Origin: an uncultured Eubacteriaceae bacterium
GTDB taxonomy: Bacteria > Bacillota > Clostridia > Eubacteriales > Eubacteriaceae
Length of the DNA: 8,601 nt
NCBI GenBank assembly: GCA_947625585.1
Contig: CANQOZ010000048.1
Location: 1-8,601, forward strand
Direction: 5' to 3'
Under the pieces are notes generated by a model. It searched no databases and was not told the DNA's origin. It saw only the letters and a list, made by a program, of their open reading frames with translations. Position numbers and translations under genes: made by a program. Shown in pieces: positions 6,158 through 8,601 of the stretch (positions are counted from its first letter, which is position 1; the number at the start of each line of letters is the position of its first letter).

Positions 6158-6199
6158 GCAATAATTGCATTAAAAAAATTTATACTTTAAGTATACTTT
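6158..6199 (-). promoter_or_regulatory. Palindromes in the ptsG leader
   Basis: GCAATAATTGC (6158-6168) is an 11-base palindrome touching the ribosome binding site side of the leader. Upstream, AAGTATACTT (6189-6198) is a perfect 10-base palindrome within the direct repeat AAAGTATA / AAAGTATA of the minus strand (6199-6181), followed by a run of seven T. They may be operators or weak hairpins. I cannot place a convincing ptsG promoter in this AT-rich DNA. Confidence 0.3.
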
Positions 6200-6221
6200 G
6201 AAAAATAAAATATAATAACAA

Positions 6222-6254
6222 AGAATAAGTAGGTATATTAAATCCTACTATTCT
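6222..6254 (-). terminator. Likely terminator of the topoisomerase gene
   Basis: AGAATA-GTAGG (minus strand, 6254-6244) pairs with CCTAC-TTATTCT (6233-6222) over 11 positions with one bulged base and a ten-base AT loop. T-rich sequence (TTTGTTATTATATTTTATTT) follows on the minus strand. It lies about 100 bases after the topoisomerase stop and 76 before ptsG. The stem is not GC-rich, so efficiency is uncertain. Confidence 0.5.
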
Positions 6255-6357
6255 CTATTTATTATCACACTTGTGGGAATTTAAATTATTATGCTTTTGT
6301 TAAAATGATGTATCCTTTTTTATTCGAACCAGATATCGGGTTTTAACATATGCTCAT

Positions 6358-8601
6358 TTAAACGAACACTTCCGTAACAATTCCATTAAAGAGTTTCGTT
6401 CCACGATCAGTTCTCTTATTTAATTTCTCTAATTTAGTCTTTTTAATTTCCTCTTCAGAATTAACAAAGAATGTTTCATCTGGATTATCTAGACTAATTG
6501 CAAAATCTAAAATCTGACCTTTCGGCGAAATTCTAAGACCCTTACCAGCCCTCTTTTGTTTATTTAGACTACTTGTTCTAAATCCCTTAACAAAACCATC
6601 ATCAGAAACTGTGACGATTACTTCCTTATCACCGACAAGGTTAATGACCTTGTCTGTTTTTGATATATTTATTCCCTTAACTCCAGCTGCTCCTCTCTTG
6701 GTTGGTTTAACATCACTCGAATCAAAACGAATTCCGTTTCCCTCTTTTGTTACTAAGACAACTTCCTCATTATCTTTTTTAAATAATTCGGCCCCAATTA
6801 GACGATTATCTGGAGTTTTTAGATTCATAATGGATATACCCTTTTTTACATTAGAATCTAATTCTTTTAAGTCTAATTTTTTAACCATTCCGTTTGACGT
6901 AGCTAAGAATAACTTTTCATCGCTTTCAAAGTCACGAACAGGAATGACATTAATGACATTCTCGTCATCATCCATTGTGAAGATACTCTTTATATGTTTA
7001 CCTTTACCTCTTACTTCCGGAAATTCCGTTCCTGATAAGCGATAAGCTTTACCTTTATCACTAATAAAAATTAAGCTGTCATAATTGGTAAGATCAAACT
7101 CGTATTTAATAACATCATTACCTTGTAGCTTAATTGTTCTATTTCTACCAGTTGAATTCAGGTAATTTTGATCTGTATAGTAGACTTTTAATTCCTTTTC
7201 CGGCACGACGAAGGCTTCATCAATATCCTTATCTTCATCAATGATTTCAGTCCTTCTCTCATCAGAGTAGTTCTTTTTAATATCTTCTAATTCATTAATG
7301 ACAACTTTGTCTATTTCTCTTTCATCTGAAAGTAGCTTCTTGAAATAGGCAATTTGTTTTTTCAGCTCTTTAAATTCTTTTTTTAGCTTAGATCGTTCGA
7401 GTCCAACTAACCTCTGTAATCTCATATCAAGGACAGCCTGTGCTTGCTGTTCTGACAATTTAAACCTTTTTTGTAATTTTTGTGAGGCAGATTTTGCACT
7501 TCGACTGGATCTTATTATTTCAATAACTTCATCTATATTATCTAAAGCTATTAGTAATCCTTCTAGAATGTGGGCTCTGGCTTCTGCTTTTTTTAGATCA
7601 AATTTAGTTCTTCGGGTAATAATATCTCTCTGATGATCTACATACTCTTCTAAAATTTGCTTTATTGTTAAAACTTTAGGATGAAGATTGCCTTCGTCGT
7701 CCGGAACTAAAGCCAGATTTATAATTCCAAAAGTATTTTCAAGATCTGTATTTTTATAAAGTTGATTTAAGATATAATTTGGGTCAATACCTTTTTTTAA
7801 ATCAACTACTACTCTTATACCCTGTTTTAGGTCTGATTCATCACGAACTTCAGTAATTCCTTCAATTTTTTTCTGATGATAAAGTTGAGCAATTTTTTCT
7901 ATCAGTTTTGCTTTGTTGACCATATAAGGAAGCTCAGTTATGACAATTTCATGTTTGCCACGCTTACCATTTTCAATTTTTGCTCTGCCTCTGACCTTAA
8001 TCTTACCGTTACCGGTTTCATAAGCTTTAATAATTCCTTCTTTTCCATGGATTACACCACCAGTTGGAAAATCAGGACCAGGCATTTTCTTCATTAAGTC
8101 TTTTAATTCAATATCAGGATTTTTGATATAGTCAACCGTAGCATCAATAACTTCGCCTAAGTTATGTGGAGGGATATTCGTTGCCATTCCAACAGCTATT
8201 CCCTGAGACCCATTTACTAATAGATGAGGAAAGCGAGCTGTTAAAACTGTTGGTTCCATTTCAGAACCGTCAAAATTTTCAATGAAGTCTACAGTATCTT
8301 TATTAATATCACGTAACATTTCTTTTGAAATGTGATCCATTTTGGCTTCGGTATAACGCATTGCAGCTGGTGCATCTCCGTCAATAGAGCCAAAATTCCC
8401 ATGACCAAGTACTGTAGGATAGCGCATGGTAAAATCTTGGGCCATACGGGTAAGGGCATCATAAACAGATGTATCCCCATGTGGATGGAACTTACCGAGA
8501 ACATCGCCTACAATCCTTACACTCTTTCTAAACTGCCGATCTGGTGTTAACCCCAGTTCATTCATAGCATAAAGAATACGACGATGTACTGGTTTCATTC
8601 C
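6358..8601 (-). CDS. Type II topoisomerase subunit A (GyrA or ParC), 5' end outside window
   Basis: This is the DNA-cleaving subunit of gyrase or topoisomerase IV; 747 codons are visible. The frame stays open to the right edge: the first visible residues, GMKPVHRRILYAM, match the internal DGLKPVHRR of the family, so roughly 40 N-terminal residues are missing and the Met is not the start. The 5Y-CAP domain has HPHGDTSVYD and AMRYTEAKM with the catalytic Arg-Tyr (Tyr codon 8353-8355); GSQGIAVGMATNIPPHN and the coiled-coil tower follow. The last 280 or so residues are a beta-pinwheel domain. The first half (GHGNFGSIDGD) reads like GyrA. The pinwheel lacks the GyrA box, normally QRRGGKG, where gyrase has it, and resembles Staphylococcus ParC there (NST.. 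then IKL.GNDVIKYE). I therefore give no symbol. Its partner, GyrB or ParE, is expected to the right, outside the window. Confidence 0.93.
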   Translation of the reverse strand, partial: GMKPVHRRILYAMNELGLTPDRQFRKSVRIVGDVLGKFHPHGDTSVYDALTRMAQDFTMRYPTVLGHGNFGSIDGDAPAAMRYTEAKMDHISKEMLRDINKDTVDFIENFDGSEMEPTVLTARFPHLLVNGSQGIAVGMATNIPPHNLGEVIDATVDYIKNPDIELKDLMKKMPGPDFPTGGVIHGKEGIIKAYETGNGKIKVRGRAKIENGKRGKHEIVITELPYMVNKAKLIEKIAQLYHQKKIEGITEVRDESDLKQGIRVVVDLKKGIDPNYILNQLYKNTDLENTFGIINLALVPDDEGNLHPKVLTIKQILEEYVDHQRDIITRRTKFDLKKAEARAHILEGLLIALDNIDEVIEIIRSSRSAKSASQKLQKRFKLSEQQAQAVLDMRLQRLVGLERSKLKKEFKELKKQIAYFKKLLSDEREIDKVVINELEDIKKNYSDERRTEIIDEDKDIDEAFVVPEKELKVYYTDQNYLNSTGRNRTIKLQGNDVIKYEFDLTNYDSLIFISDKGKAYRLSGTEFPEVRGKGKHIKSIFTMDDDENVINVIPVRDFESDEKLFLATSNGMVKKLDLKELDSNVKKGISIMNLKTPDNRLIGAELFKKDNEEVVLVTKEGNGIRFDSSDVKPTKRGAAGVKGINISKTDKVINLVGDKEVIVTVSDDGFVKGFRTSSLNKQKRAGKGLRISPKGQILDFAISLDNPDETFFVNSEEEIKKTKLEKLNKRTDRGTKLFNGIVTEVFV

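Noticed and set aside
6147..6170. ATG at 6170 as start of the PTS permease
   Set aside because: The GGAGGG at about 6152-6157 is placed for the ATG at 6146; the extra eight residues are not typical of the family.

Overview
The window looks like a chromosomal segment of a low-GC Gram-positive bacterium (Bacillota). Signs of this are AT-rich DNA, strong GGAGG-type ribosome binding sites, tRNAs with encoded CCA, a fused glucose-type PTS permease in C-B-A order, a YqeM-like methyltransferase, a YkuR/DapL-like M20 deacylase and CcpA-type (cre-like) sites. The genus cannot be fixed from the sequence. Every gene except the mazEF pair lies on the minus strand.

Layout, left to right. Positions 44-120 hold a decayed copy of the 3' half of a tRNA-Gly gene together with its terminator. 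A two-gene MazEF-type toxin-antitoxin operon (279-826, plus strand) follows. It converges on an intact tRNA operon on the minus strand, Asp(GTC)-Phe(GAA)-Gly(GCC) (1124 down to 888), with a consensus promoter and a clear Rho-independent terminator. The decayed and intact tRNA-Gly/terminator copies align without gaps at an offset of exactly 801 bp and bracket mazEF. This is the most interesting structure in the window: either a small island at a tRNA 3' end, or a toxin-antitoxin pair lodged between a live and a dying tRNA-Gly copy.

Positions 1125-1964 are about 840 bp without a convincing gene. They hold the tRNA promoter and a second promoter-like repeat, two related GTTCT-N5-AGAAC palindromes, a GC-containing hairpin, and three cre-like operators, one overlapping a possible minus-strand promoter.

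Then come, all on the minus strand, a YqeM-like SAM methyltransferase overlapping the end of an M20 amidohydrolase (a translationally coupled pair), and a glucose-family PTS EIICBA permease upstream of them. The terminator after the PTS gene also contains the ribosome binding site of the amidohydrolase, so termination and downstream expression look linked. The right end carries the subunit A of a type II topoisomerase (DNA gyrase or topoisomerase IV), whose 5' end lies outside the window. Its N-terminal part reads like GyrA, while its C-terminal domain lacks the GyrA box and resembles Gram-positive ParC.

The core genes (topoisomerase, sugar uptake, tRNAs) are housekeeping. The accessory part is the left 830 bp.
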